DNA from: Actinomycetota bacterium | Lineage (GTDB): Bacteria > Actinomycetota > Actinomycetes > Streptosporangiales > Streptosporangiaceae | Reading direction: 5' to 3' | Length of the DNA stretch: 64,000 bases | NCBI GenBank assembly: GCA_003168255.1 | Contig: PMSU01000036.1 | Location: forward strand, 62,001 to 126,000 | Shown: piece after piece, positions 44,744 to 53,475 of the stretch | Position numbering within the stretch: position 1 is the stretch's first letter | Layout: every line of letters begins with the position of its first letter | Notes under the pieces: generated by a model | Databases searched by the model: none | Seen by the model: only the letters and a program-made list of their open reading frames with translations | What the model was told of the DNA's origin: nothing | Made by a program: the position numbers and the translations under genes

Positions 44744-46267
44744 TCAGCCGCTGCTGAGCTTCCGGCCGAGGTTGTCGTGCACAGCCGGAGTGGTTTCGCG
44801 CTCGAAGTGGAACGCGGCGTCGCGGAGCCGGCGGACCTGGCTGCGGTAGGCGAAGGTGAACCCGGGCCAGTTGTTGGTGTTCTTGCCCGCCTCGGTCTTG
44901 TACCAACTGGTGCAGCCGCTGTCCCAGACCGTTGCCTTTACACGTTCGCGGATCCCGGTGTTGAACTCGCTCTGGACGTCGGCCCGTACCTCGAGCCACC
45001 GGGCTGGCCGGCGCTGTAGGCGGTCGACGGCTTGGAGTACATAGCCGATCTGCGCCTCCAGCATGAACACGATCGAGTTGTGGCTGAGGTTGGTGTTCGG
45101 GCCGTAGAGGATGAAGAGGTTCGGGAATCCCGAGACTGTCATGCCCAGGTAAGCTTCGGCGCCGTCGCGCCACGCCTCGTTCAGAGTCTGCCCGCCGCGG
45201 CCAGTGATCTCCATCGGCGCGAGAAAGTCCGTCGCATGAAATCCGGTGCCGAGCACAATCGCGTCCGCCTCGTGCAGCCGGCCGTCCCGGGTGACCAGGC
45301 CGGTCGGGCGGATCTCGGCGATGCCGTCGGTGACGACGCAGACATTCGGCCGGACGAGCGCTTTGTAGTAGTCGTTGGAGAGCAAGATCCGCTTGCAGCC
45401 GATCTTGTACTTCGGCGTCAGCGTTTCCCGCAGCGACTCGTCGGCGATCTGGTTACCGATGTTGAGCTGGAAGCGGCGATCGATGTAGCTCATCAGCTGC
45501 GGGAACTTGGTGAAGGCCAGCGCGCGTGGCTCCAGGGTCCAGTATGTCGCGATGCGCGAGGCTGACAGCAGCCCAGGCACGGTCCGGAATGCCGCGACGG
45601 TCTTGGGCCGGTAGGGGTAGTCGGGCTTGGGCAGGACATGTGGCGGTTGCCGCTGGAACAGCGTCACGCTGGCCACTCGCGGCGCGATTTGCGGCACGAA
45701 CTGGATCGCCGACGCGCCGGTGCCGATCACCGCTACCCGCTGGCCGGACAGGTCGTAGTCATGGTTCCAGTTGGCCGAGTGGAACATCTCGCCGCGGAAG
45801 GTATCGATGCCCGCGATCTTGGGGATGGCGGGGCGGTTGAGCTGGCCGCACGCCGACACCAGAACCGTCGCCCGGTGGCTGCTGCCATCGGACAAGGCCA
45901 GTGTCCACATTCCGGCGGCCTCGTCGAACCCCGCGCCGAGCACCTCGCTGTTGAACCGGATGTGGCGGCGGATGTCGTACTTGTCGGCGCAGTGGCGCAG
46001 ATAGTCGAGGATCTCAGGCTGGGTGGCGAAGCGCCGTGTCCAGTCCGCCTTGGCCTCGAAGGAGAACGCATACAAGTGCGAGGGCACGTCGCACGCCGCA
46101 CCGGGGTAGGTGTTCTCCCGCCAGGTGCCGCCGACATCGCCGGCCCGCTCGAAGACGGCGATGTCCTTGAGGCCGGCCTGCTTGAGCCGGATGGCCATGC
46201 CGAGACCGCCGAAGCCGGTGCCGATGATGGCCACCGATGGTGTGCGCGCCGCTCGCCGGGTTCGCAT
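44744..46267 (-). CDS. Flavin monooxygenase, Baeyer-Villiger type
   Basis: 507 residues from ATG at 46267, which follows GAGGGAGA; an in-frame GTG 39 bases upstream is less likely. Two Rossmann motifs, IIGTGFGGLGMA (FAD) and VIGTGASAIQF (NADPH), frame FRGEMFHSANWNHD, close to the FxGxxxHxxxW fingerprint of Baeyer-Villiger monooxygenases. These insert oxygen next to ketones or oxidise heteroatoms. It is monocistronic by appearance. The 3' end (RRLRDAAFHFERE) recurs as a decayed fragment at 33072-33114, so a second copy once lay beside the NRPS cluster. Confidence 0.9.
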   Translation of the reverse strand: MRTRRAARTPSVAIIGTGFGGLGMAIRLKQAGLKDIAVFERAGDVGGTWRENTYPGAACDVPSHLYAFSFEAKADWTRRFATQPEILDYLRHCADKYDIRRHIRFNSEVLGAGFDEAAGMWTLALSDGSSHRATVLVSACGQLNRPAIPKIAGIDTFRGEMFHSANWNHDYDLSGQRVAVIGTGASAIQFVPQIAPRVASVTLFQRQPPHVLPKPDYPYRPKTVAAFRTVPGLLSASRIATYWTLEPRALAFTKFPQLMSYIDRRFQLNIGNQIADESLRETLTPKYKIGCKRILLSNDYYKALVRPNVCVVTDGIAEIRPTGLVTRDGRLHEADAIVLGTGFHATDFLAPMEITGRGGQTLNEAWRDGAEAYLGMTVSGFPNLFILYGPNTNLSHNSIVFMLEAQIGYVLQAVDRLQRRPARWLEVRADVQSEFNTGIRERVKATVWDSGCTSWYKTEAGKNTNNWPGFTFAYRSQVRRLRDAAFHFERETTPAVHDNLGRKLSSG

Positions 46268-46885
46268 CGATCTCCCTCGGTCGTCTCCCCACTGTAGGAA
46301 CGACACTAGGGACGGGCACGGCCGGGGAATAGATGAGCAGATGAGTTACTAGATTTGGTCTTCCGTTCCGTTCCGTTCAGGGAGGACTGCCATAGCCCGC
46401 GCGCTAGCCAGCGACTCCCGGCATCGGCTCGCCACCCTGGAGGCGGTCACGGTGACCCTCGGCCCGGTGTTCGTCCACGATGAAGCTGTCGTGCTCCCGG
46501 CACAGCCCGTAACCGCGCTCACCCCAATCGGGGATCACCGCGCGCTGGTTTGCGCGAGGACGTTAGCCGGCGCGTGACCGTGCACGGCGGTTCTGGCACG
46601 CCGTCGTCTGGAGTCCTCGAACAGCCGGCGCCCGCACCGGGCAGGGCGGCCCCCCAGGTGCCTCCTTCCGCGTCCTTTCCAAGATCGATGTGGCGGAGCC
46701 CCCCACCGGTGGTAGGCCATGCCACATCGATCTTCGGCGGCGCTCCGGAATGCGTGGCTCATGAGGTCAGTAGGGCCGGTGTGACGGGAGTAGTCCGGTC
46801 GGCCGGGTCCGCGGGCACCGCACGGTCGTCCGGACCAGGAAACGACGGTTTATTTCACGACGTGCCCTAATCGCTGCCGTTTCGG
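46268..46885. other. Intergenic region between monooxygenase and urease operon
   Basis: About 620 bases. No recognisable gene; a 60-codon open stretch on the + strand from about 46393 (…LEAVTVTLGPVFVHDEAVV…) has some coding look but no match that I can name. The region contains the long palindromic element at 46681-46734. Confidence 0.45.
46681..46734. repeat. Long perfect inverted repeat around the ACCGGTGG element, copy 2
   Basis: AAGATCGATGTGGC and GCCACATCGATCTT are perfect 14-base arms around a 26-base loop that holds six C, ACCGGTGGTAGGCCA and, inside it, the palindrome CCACCGGTGG. The loop and right arm repeat at 5275-5304 with two mismatches in 30. It could be a transcript hairpin ending the urease transcript or a REP-like mobile palindrome. 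Confidence 0.75.
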
Positions 46886-47611
46886 TCAAGCCCGTGCCCT
46901 GACGCAGAGGTCGTCGAGTTCCTGCGACGCGTCGGCGGCGTCGTCGCTGAGGACGGTTATCAGCAGGGTCTGATCGTCTACCCGCTGGGCAACCGACGTC
47001 GGCGACGCGACGACGGTGCGCGGCGTGCTCGCCGGATCGGCGAGCAGGGCGCACGCGAGCACGCGGCGGTGCGCGGCTAGCCCGGCCCATCCGGTCAGCA
47101 CCGGGTCGGCGAGGTCGACGAACTGGCGCAGCACCGGCCGGCCGACGCGGGTCACGTCCCAGCGCAGCGTCGCCGCCCCGGCGGGCTCCCCGGTGCGACC
47201 GAGCACGATCAGCTCGCGCCACTGCACCGCCGCGCCCTGGCCCAGTGCCACCTCGACGTGAACGTCCACCCGGCCGCCCTGGCAGACGATCAGCGCGCCC
47301 GGGTCGGCGACGAGGTCTGAACCGTCGGCAAGTTCGGCATAGATCGACAGTGTCGCCGCGCCAAGGCCGTCACGTCCACCTTGTGCCAGGCTGGCCCCGG
47401 CCGCTCGCAGGGTGGCGCGGGCTCCGGCGCGCAGCTGGAGCGACATCGACAGGTCGTCGTCGGCAAGCGGGCCCGCCGCCGTCCCGACCAGGCAGAGCTC
47501 GCAGCGTCCCCGGACATCGCTGTGAACCTGCCGCAGCGTGAGCGGCGGCGCGCAGACCAGTTCGGCCAGCACGCCGCCGGACTCGATGACCGCGGCCGTC
47601 TTGGCGATCAC
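46886..47611 (-). CDS. ureD: Urease accessory protein UreD
   Basis: 241 residues, GTG start overlapping the ureG stop (GTGA). [34 protein letters not shown] and [12 protein letters not shown] are the conserved core of UreD/UreH. UreD is the scaffold through which UreF and UreG bind apo-urease during nickel insertion. It is the last gene of the operon, an order (A-B-C-F-G-D) typical of actinomycetes. Confidence 0.9.
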   Translation of the reverse strand: MIAKTAAVIESGGVLAELVCAPPLTLRQVHSDVRGRCELCLVGTAAGPLADDDLSMSLQLRAGARATLRAAGASLAQGGRDGLGAATLSIYAELADGSDLVADPGALIVCQGGRVDVHVEVALGQGAAVQWRELIVLGRTGEPAGAATLRWDVTRVGRPVLRQFVDLADPVLTGWAGLAAHRRVLACALLADPASTPRTVVASPTSVAQRVDDQTLLITVLSDDAADASQELDDLCVRARA

Positions 47612-48312
47612 GCCGGCTGGAGCGCGGAGCGGACCATGCGCACCCAGGCGGCGACCTCGGTGGCGGCCGGGTCGGCCGCGAGCGAGATGAACAGCGTCGG
47701 CAGCTCACCGCGCACCGCTCCGGCATCGCGGGCCATCACCGCGAGATCTGCCCCGACGAGCGGGGCGAGATCGGTCTTGTTGATGACGAGCAGGTCGGAG
47801 CGGGTGACACCGGGACCGCCCTTGCGCGGCACCTTGTCGCCGCCCGCGACGTCGATGACGAAGATCTGGCGGTGCACCAGCCCGTAGGAGAAGGTGGCGG
47901 TGAGGTTGTCACCCCCGCTCTCGATGAAGATCAGCTCGATGCCGGGGTGGTCGGCCTCAAGCTGCTCGACAGCGTCGAGGTTCGCGCTGATGTCGTCGCG
48001 GATCGCGGTGTGCGGGCAGGCGCCGGTCTGGACGGCACGGATCCGGGCGTCGGGCAGAACTCCCATCCGGCGCAGGAAGTCGGCGTCCTCGGTCGTGTAG
48101 ATGTCGTTGGTGACGACGCCGATCGTCAGCTCGTCCGACAGTGCCCGGCACAGGGCGGCGACCAGCGCGGTCTTGCCGCTGCCGACGGGCCCGCCGATGC
48201 CGATGCGGGGCACGCGCGCGCCCGGCGGCGCGGTCCCTGGCGCGTCGGCATGGTCGTGCCCGCCGATTGCGTGGTCGTGGTGCGGAGGCGGGCGCAGCGG
48301 ATCAGGACGCAA
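47608..48312 (-). CDS. ureG: Urease accessory GTPase UreG
   Basis: 234 residues using TTG at 48312; the frame stays open far upstream, but that part lies inside ureF and looks non-coding. The start gives a His-rich metal-binding N-terminus ([13 protein letters not shown]). Core motifs: P-loop [35 protein letters not shown] (Cys and His that bind Ni/Zn), FIESGGDNL and VINKTDLA. UreG dimers deliver Ni2+ upon GTP hydrolysis. Overlaps ureF by 11 bases and ureD by 4. Confidence 0.92.
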   Translation of the reverse strand: MRPDPLRPPPHHDHAIGGHDHADAPGTAPPGARVPRIGIGGPVGSGKTALVAALCRALSDELTIGVVTNDIYTTEDADFLRRMGVLPDARIRAVQTGACPHTAIRDDISANLDAVEQLEADHPGIELIFIESGGDNLTATFSYGLVHRQIFVIDVAGGDKVPRKGGPGVTRSDLLVINKTDLAPLVGADLAVMARDAGAVRGELPTLFISLAADPAATEVAAWVRMVRSALQPA

Positions 48313-49024
48313 ACAGACGCACCTCCGCGGTGAGATGGAAATCGGCGAGCAGGTCAAGCGCCGGCGCCCCGTCGCTCGGCAGCGATCGTGGCGGATCTGC
48401 CGCGGACGCCGCGGCGAGTTCCCCGCAGTCGCTGACGTCGGGGGCCAGCCGGGCGAGCATGGCCTGGACGGCGAACGGGTCAAGGCTGAGCAGGCGCACC
48501 GCCGCGCTGGCAGGCCCGGTGCACATCGCCAGGGCCGCGGCTCGCGCTGCCAGCTCGGGGGTGCCGCCCGCCAGGGCCACGCCGGCGCCCAGCACGAGCG
48601 GATGGTGCGGCGCTGGCGCGGCGCACTGCGCCCACGGCGTCACCAGGTCGGCGTCGGGCAGCATCGAGCGCAGCAGCCGCCGCAGGCCGCCGCCGAGCTG
48701 ACGCGACGCTGCGCGCATCGCCTCCGATGGGGTGCGCGCCTCGAACTCGGCATCCAGCAGGGCCCACTCCGCCGCGCGACCCTGGCGGCTGGCAGCTGGC
48801 TTGGGGGCGTGCCGTTCGGAATAATGATCTTGAAGACGGCAGGCCGCGGCGGCGAAGGCGGCGGACACCCGGCCCGACGTCCGGAGCCGTCCGCGGCAGA
48901 ACGCCTCGACGTCGGGCAGCCCGGCGACAAGACCCGTGCTGACCGCTGCTTCCATCCCGCCGGAGTGATTGTGCGCACCGGCCGGCGCCCTCGAGTCGAG
49001 CAGCAGCAGCAAGAGCGTGTCCAT
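48302..49024 (-). CDS. ureF: Urease accessory protein UreF
   Basis: 240 residues beginning [27 protein letters not shown], the usual UreF start with the AHxHSGG motif. UreF is an all-helical GTPase-gating partner of UreG in the UreD-F-G activation complex. It begins three bases after ureC ends, and its stop lies within ureG, so the genes are translated together. A conserved [10 protein letters not shown] stretch is near the middle. Confidence 0.9.
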   Translation of the reverse strand: MDTLLLLLLDSRAPAGAHNHSGGMEAAVSTGLVAGLPDVEAFCRGRLRTSGRVSAAFAAAACRLQDHYSERHAPKPAASRQGRAAEWALLDAEFEARTPSEAMRAASRQLGGGLRRLLRSMLPDADLVTPWAQCAAPAPHHPLVLGAGVALAGGTPELAARAAALAMCTGPASAAVRLLSLDPFAVQAMLARLAPDVSDCGELAAASAADPPRSLPSDGAPALDLLADFHLTAEVRLFAS

Positions 49025-49027
49025 GGC

Positions 49028-50752
49028 TCAGAAGAGGAAATAGCGCTGGGCCATGGGCAGCTCCTGGGCCGGCTGCGGCTCGATGAGTTCGCCGTCGACG
49101 TGCACCGCGAACGTCTCGCTGTCGACGTCGATCGTCGGCAAGACGTCGTTCTCGGGCAGGCTGGCCTTCGACAGGCGCGAGACATCCTTCGTCGCGACGA
49201 GTGGCCGCTCGCTCGCCCAGCGGTCGGCGAGGCCGGCCTCGAGCGCGGCGGGCGCCACGAAATGCAGGCCGAGCCTGGCTGGCATGCCGCCGAAGGCGCC
49301 GAACATCGGCCGGGGCAGCTGCGGCTGCGGGGTGGGGATCGAGGCATTCGCGTCGCCCATGTTGGCCCAGGCGATCACGCCGGCCTTGAGCACGAGGTGC
49401 GGGCGGACGCCGAAGAAGGCCGGCTCCCACAGCACCAGGTCGGCCAGCTTGCCCGGCTGCACCGAGCCGATCTCGTCGTCGAGGCCATGCGTGATCGCCG
49501 GCCCGATCGTGTACTTCGCCACATAGCGCCGCGCGCGCATGTTGTCGGCGGCGCCGTCGCCCGGCAGCGCGCCCCGGTGCTGCTTCATCACGTGCGCCGT
49601 CTGCCAGGTCCGGATGATCGTCTCGCCGATCCGCCCCATCGCCTGCGAGTCCGAACCGATCATCGAGATCGCGCCGAGGTCATGCAGCACGTCCTCAGCC
49701 GCCATCGTCGAGGGCCGGATGCGTGACTCGGCGAAGGCGAGATCCTCCGGGATCGACGGCTTGAGGTGATGGCAGACCATCAGCATGTCGAGGTGCTCAT
49801 CCAGGGTGTTGCGCGTGTACGGCCGGGTCGGGTTCGTCGAGGAAGGCAGCACGTTGGCATGCGCGGCGACCTTGATGATGTCCGGCGCGTGCCCGCCCCC
49901 GGCGCCCTCGGTGTGGTAGGTGTGGATCGGCCGGCCGCCGATCGCGTCCAGCGTCGATTCGAGGTAGCCGGCCTCGTTGAGCGTGTCGGTGTGGATCGCC
50001 ACCTGGACGCCGGCTGCCTGGGCGACGGTGAGGCAGGCGTTGATCACGGCAGGCGTCGTGCCCCAGTCTTCATGCAGCTTGAAGCCCGCCGCGCCGGCCC
50101 GCAGCTGCTCCCACAGCCCCTCGCTGCTCATCGTGTTGCCTTTGCCGAGCAGCACGATGTTGACCGGCCACTGCGTCGTGGCGGCCAGCATCATGTCGAG
50201 CCAGAACGCCCCGGGCGTGACCGTGGTGGCCTTGGTCCCTTCGGCCGGACCGGTGCCGCCGCCGATGAGGGTGGTCATCCCCGCCGCCAGCGCGACCGGG
50301 ATCTGCTGCGGCGCGATGAGGTGGACGTGGCTGTCGATTCCGCCGGCCGTGAGGATCATGCCGTTGCCGGCGATCACTTCCGTTGACGGGCCGATCACGA
50401 GTCCCGGCGTGACGCCGTCCATGGTGTCGGGGTTCCCCGACTTGCCGAGGGCGACGATCCGGCCGTCGCGGATGCCCACGTCCGCCTTGATCACGCCCCA
50501 GTGGTCGAGCACCACGGCACCGGTGATCACCAGGTCGGGAGTGCCGTCGGCCCGGGTGGCGACGGACTGCCCCATCGACTCGCGGATCACCTTGCCGCCG
50601 CCGAAAATCGCCTCGTCCCCGGCCAGCGGCCCTGGGCCGCCGCACCGGTCCTGCGTGACCTCGATCAGCAGGTCGGTGTCGGCCAGCCGCAGGCGGTCGC
50701 CAACCGTCGGGCCGTAAAGGGCTGCGTACCGGCTGCGGGAGATTTCAGCCAT
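49028..50752 (-). CDS. ureC: Urease alpha subunit (catalytic)
   Basis: 574 residues, ATG at 50752 (TTG one codon before is the alternative). All active-site elements are visible: HVHLIAPQQ for the HxH nickel ligands, [10 protein letters not shown] with the Lys that is carbamylated, GHAPDI, the flap [13 protein letters not shown] and [13 protein letters not shown] with the Asp ligand. It hydrolyses urea to ammonia and carbamate with two Ni2+. Length is standard for a separate bacterial alpha subunit. Overlaps ureB by 8 bases. Confidence 0.96.
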   Translation of the reverse strand: MAEISRSRYAALYGPTVGDRLRLADTDLLIEVTQDRCGGPGPLAGDEAIFGGGKVIRESMGQSVATRADGTPDLVITGAVVLDHWGVIKADVGIRDGRIVALGKSGNPDTMDGVTPGLVIGPSTEVIAGNGMILTAGGIDSHVHLIAPQQIPVALAAGMTTLIGGGTGPAEGTKATTVTPGAFWLDMMLAATTQWPVNIVLLGKGNTMSSEGLWEQLRAGAAGFKLHEDWGTTPAVINACLTVAQAAGVQVAIHTDTLNEAGYLESTLDAIGGRPIHTYHTEGAGGGHAPDIIKVAAHANVLPSSTNPTRPYTRNTLDEHLDMLMVCHHLKPSIPEDLAFAESRIRPSTMAAEDVLHDLGAISMIGSDSQAMGRIGETIIRTWQTAHVMKQHRGALPGDGAADNMRARRYVAKYTIGPAITHGLDDEIGSVQPGKLADLVLWEPAFFGVRPHLVLKAGVIAWANMGDANASIPTPQPQLPRPMFGAFGGMPARLGLHFVAPAALEAGLADRWASERPLVATKDVSRLSKASLPENDVLPTIDVDSETFAVHVDGELIEPQPAQELPMAQRYFLF

Positions 50753-51056
50753 CAAGCGGCCCTGACCACTGCGGCCGCAGCCCCGGCACGACGCGCGCTC
50801 CGGCCAGCGCGACTAGGGTCACGTGCATCGAGATGCCCGGTTCGAACCGCACCGACGTTCCGGCGGGAACGTCCAGCCGGTAGCCGCGGGCCGCGTCACG
50901 GTCGAAGGACAGCGCCGGGTTGGTCGCGGCGAAGTGGTAGTGCGAGCCAACCTGGATCGGCCGGTCACCGGAGTTCTCGACGGTGAGCGCGATCCGCGCC
51001 CGGCCCGGACTCAGCTCGATCGTGGCGTCGGGGGTGCGGATCTCGCCGGGGATCAT
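50745..51056 (-). CDS. ureB: Urease beta subunit
   Basis: 103 residues from ATG at 51056 with AAGGA upstream. MIPGEI at the start, [14 protein letters not shown] and [17 protein letters not shown] are the standard UreB pattern. It is a structural subunit packing on UreC. It is separate from ureA (13-base gap), not fused as in some proteobacteria such as Helicobacter. Confidence 0.95.
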   Translation of the reverse strand: MIPGEIRTPDATIELSPGRARIALTVENSGDRPIQVGSHYHFAATNPALSFDRDAARGYRLDVPAGTSVRFEPGISMHVTLVALAGARVVPGLRPQWSGPLDG

Positions 51057-51069
51057 CAGCCCTGCTTCC

Positions 51070-51372
51070 TTAACGGATCGGTCCGTGCAGCGTGACCAGC
51101 TTGGTGCCATCGGGGAAGGTCGCCTCCACCTGGACAGAGTCCACCAACTCCGGTACGCCCGCCATGACGTCGTCGCGGCGCAGCACCTCGCGGCCGGCCG
51201 ACATCAGCTCGGCCACCGTCCGCCCGTCGCGCGCACCCTCCAGAACGAAGGAGGTCAAGATCGCAACGGCCTCGGGATAGTTGAGTTTGAGGCCCCTGCC
51301 CCGGCGGCGCTCGGCGACGTCTGCGGCAAGCGTGATCAGCAACCGTTCTTGCTCGTGCTCGGTCAACCGCAT
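51070..51372 (-). CDS. ureA: Urease gamma subunit
   Basis: 100 residues with [37 protein letters not shown] and [17 protein letters not shown], the complete UreA pattern and usual length. First gene of the operon; the promoter should lie in the 150 bases up to 51523, shared divergently with the TIGR03118 gene. No NtcA or GlnR box was clearly recognised. Confidence 0.95.
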   Translation of the reverse strand: MRLTEHEQERLLITLAADVAERRRGRGLKLNYPEAVAILTSFVLEGARDGRTVAELMSAGREVLRRDDVMAGVPELVDSVQVEATFPDGTKLVTLHGPIR

Positions 51373-51523
51373 GCGTGCACTTTAGAGCAGCGGAGTTTCG
51401 CTCGCATGAACCCGGCGTTGAACCTGACGTCGCCGTCGTCCGTGGTACCGGTGACTGAGGCCGCCAGCGGACTGCGATCGGTAGGGCCTGGCTGGCGTTG
51501 CCCGACGATGAAGGGGATCCGTC

Positions 51524-52705
51524 ATGCGTCACGCGTCACTCAGCAAGCCCAGGCAATGGAACGACATCGAGGGCCCGGCTCGCGCTAGGAGATGGCCTGC
51601 GGCCTTCCTGGTGGTCGTGGCAGCGGCTGGCCTGATGGCCGCCGCCGAGCCTTCCATGGCGGCGGCGACCGCGCCGAACACCTTCAGCCAGACCAACCTC
51701 ATCGCCAACAAGGCATCGCTCGGCGCCAAGCTGGTGGACCCGAACCTGACCAACGCCTGGGGCCTCGCGGCCGGCCCGAATGATCCGCTCTGGGTGTCGG
51801 ACAACAACTCGGGCGACGCCTCGGTCTACAGCGGCGGGGTCAACGGCAGCGCCGTTTCGCTCGATCTCACCGTGCCGGTACCGGGCGGCAACCCCACCGG
51901 ACAGGTCTTCAACTCGACCACCAGCTTCCCGGTAGGAGGCTCCAGCGGGAGCCCGGCGGACTTCATCGTGGCAACGGACTCGATCGGCTCGGCTCAGTCG
52001 CCGGGGGAGATCGCCGCCTGGGACGGGGGTGCCAAGTTCGTCGTCGAGGACAGCCCGTCGGGCGGAGCCGGCGGCACGACCCCGGCAGGAGCCGTCTTCA
52101 AGGGGCTGGCCCTGGCTAGCACTCCGAAAGCGGGCCCTGAGCTGTTCGCCGCGGACGTGGCAAATGCCACCGTCGATGTCTTCAGCAAGGACTTCGCCCC
52201 GGTTGCCGCGCCGACCGAGTTCAACGACCCCAAGCTCCCGGCTGGATACGCCCCCTTCGGGATCCAGGAGCTGGCGGGCAAGATCTACGTTGCTTACGGG
52301 AAGCAGAACGCGGCCAAGACCGACGTGGTGCACGGCGCCGGCCTCGGCTATGTCGATGTCTACAACGTCAACGGCAAGCTCCTGCACCACCTCATCTCCG
52401 GCGGCTCTGGCAGCCCGCTGAACGCACCGTGGGGCCTGGCAATCGCGCCGAAGGGGTTCGGTCCCTTCGCCGGCGATCTGCTCGTCGGAAACCTGGGGAA
52501 TGGCTGGATCAACGCGTTCAACCCGACGACCGGGGCATACCTCGGTGCGCTCGAAGGCACCAATGGCTACGCGATCGCGATCAAGGGCCTGTGGGGACTT
52601 CAGGTGGGCAGCTCCGCGTTCGGCGGGGCGTCATCGGTCGTGTTCAGCGCCGGCCCCGGGTCCTACGCGAACGGCTTGGTGGGCATCCTCAACCCAACCG
52701 GGTGA
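51524..52705 (+). CDS. TIGR03118 family secreted protein
   Basis: 393 residues. A twin-Arg-less but clear signal peptide lies at residues 22-48 (WPAAFLVVVAAAGLMAAAEPSMAAA). The mature part contains NLTNAWGLAAGPNDPLWVSDNNSGDASVY, GYAPFGIQEL, GYVDVYNVNG, NAPWGLAIAP and LWGLQVGSS, the repeated beta-propeller-like strands of the TIGR03118 family. Function of the family is unknown. It is exported and probably binds cell-surface or environmental ligands. Confidence 0.85.
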   Translation: MRHASLSKPRQWNDIEGPARARRWPAAFLVVVAAAGLMAAAEPSMAAATAPNTFSQTNLIANKASLGAKLVDPNLTNAWGLAAGPNDPLWVSDNNSGDASVYSGGVNGSAVSLDLTVPVPGGNPTGQVFNSTTSFPVGGSSGSPADFIVATDSIGSAQSPGEIAAWDGGAKFVVEDSPSGGAGGTTPAGAVFKGLALASTPKAGPELFAADVANATVDVFSKDFAPVAAPTEFNDPKLPAGYAPFGIQELAGKIYVAYGKQNAAKTDVVHGAGLGYVDVYNVNGKLLHHLISGGSGSPLNAPWGLAIAPKGFGPFAGDLLVGNLGNGWINAFNPTTGAYLGALEGTNGYAIAIKGLWGLQVGSSAFGGASSVVFSAGPGSYANGLVGILNPTG

Positions 52706-52955
52706 GGCGCCGCCGGGACATGAGCCAGCCCAAAGGACCAGGTCGCCCATGACGGTGGGCGTGCAGCTGAGGGGCAGTATCCCCCGGGATGCTGCCCCTC
52801 AGGCATCATCTGGCGCTCCCGTGACATTGCGGATCTTGCCGGGGCGGATAAGCCTGCGTCCTGACACAGAACGCCAGGCAGCGGCTCGGTGCTCGTGACA
52901 ATATGGCCACTATGAGTCACTACCGAGATCTTCTGGCTTCAGCCAGGAGCTCCGC
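52706..52955. other. Intergenic region
   Basis: 250 bases between two + strand genes. A GC-rich hairpin (gaggggcagtatcccccgggatgctgcccctc, about 52769-52800) with arms GAGGGGCAG and CTGCCCCTC follows the TIGR03118 gene and could end its transcript. Nothing else is evident. Confidence 0.5.
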
Positions 52956-53336
52956 GTGAGGTCCCGCGAGGCCGTACTGGTGGCCACCACGGGCGAGACG
53001 GGCGACAAAGCAACGCGAGGCCGGCACGGCAGTAGCACCACCGTGGTCGCGTACCTGATGAATCCGGCCGAGGACGTGATCCTCTTCGGCGACGAGTTGA
53101 CCAACGGGATGTGGGTGCTGGCGGATGGCTGCGACGCCCGTCCCCCCTACGGAGGCACGAAGGACGAGCAACTGCACTCGCAGCGCTTCCGGCGGGTGAC
53201 CCGGCTCAGGCGAGAGGGCGAGCTCGTCACCTTCGTCGGTGAGTGGCTCGACGGTTACCAGGCAGTACATCAGGCCGGTATCAGCAGCGGCTGGATCGTG
53301 AAGAAGGACTCGCTCCGGGCTGGTGAGGCATCATGA
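52956..53336 (+). CDS. Small hypothetical protein
   Basis: 126 residues from GTG with AGGAG six bases upstream. The central part (DVILFGDELTNGMWVLADGCDAR) and C-terminal part (RFRRVTRLRREGELVTFVGEWLDGYQ, GWIVKKDSL) look like a compact alpha/beta domain. No family is recognised. Ribosome site and codon use favour a real gene. Confidence 0.55.
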   Translation: MRSREAVLVATTGETGDKATRGRHGSSTTVVAYLMNPAEDVILFGDELTNGMWVLADGCDARPPYGGTKDEQLHSQRFRRVTRLRREGELVTFVGEWLDGYQAVHQAGISSGWIVKKDSLRAGEAS

Positions 53337-53475
53337 CCCCGCCCGCCAGCGGCCGGCCGCTGGGGTGGGTGCCCGTGCCCTGAATCTCGTGTCGGCGCCA
53401 CCTGCCGCTGCCGCCCTGCACCCGTGATCACGCACTCGTCGCAATGCAATGGGACGATCACGGCAGGATGGTGGG

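Noticed and set aside
46519..46762. Two small - strand frames around the palindrome (reading AYHRWG)
   Set aside because: The shared peptide arises only from the repeated DNA element that also lies at 5275; composition is otherwise non-coding.
46886..51372. Functional link of urease to the hydrazine cluster
   Set aside because: The urease operon is complete and standard, lies 14 kb from the cluster, and needs no special explanation.
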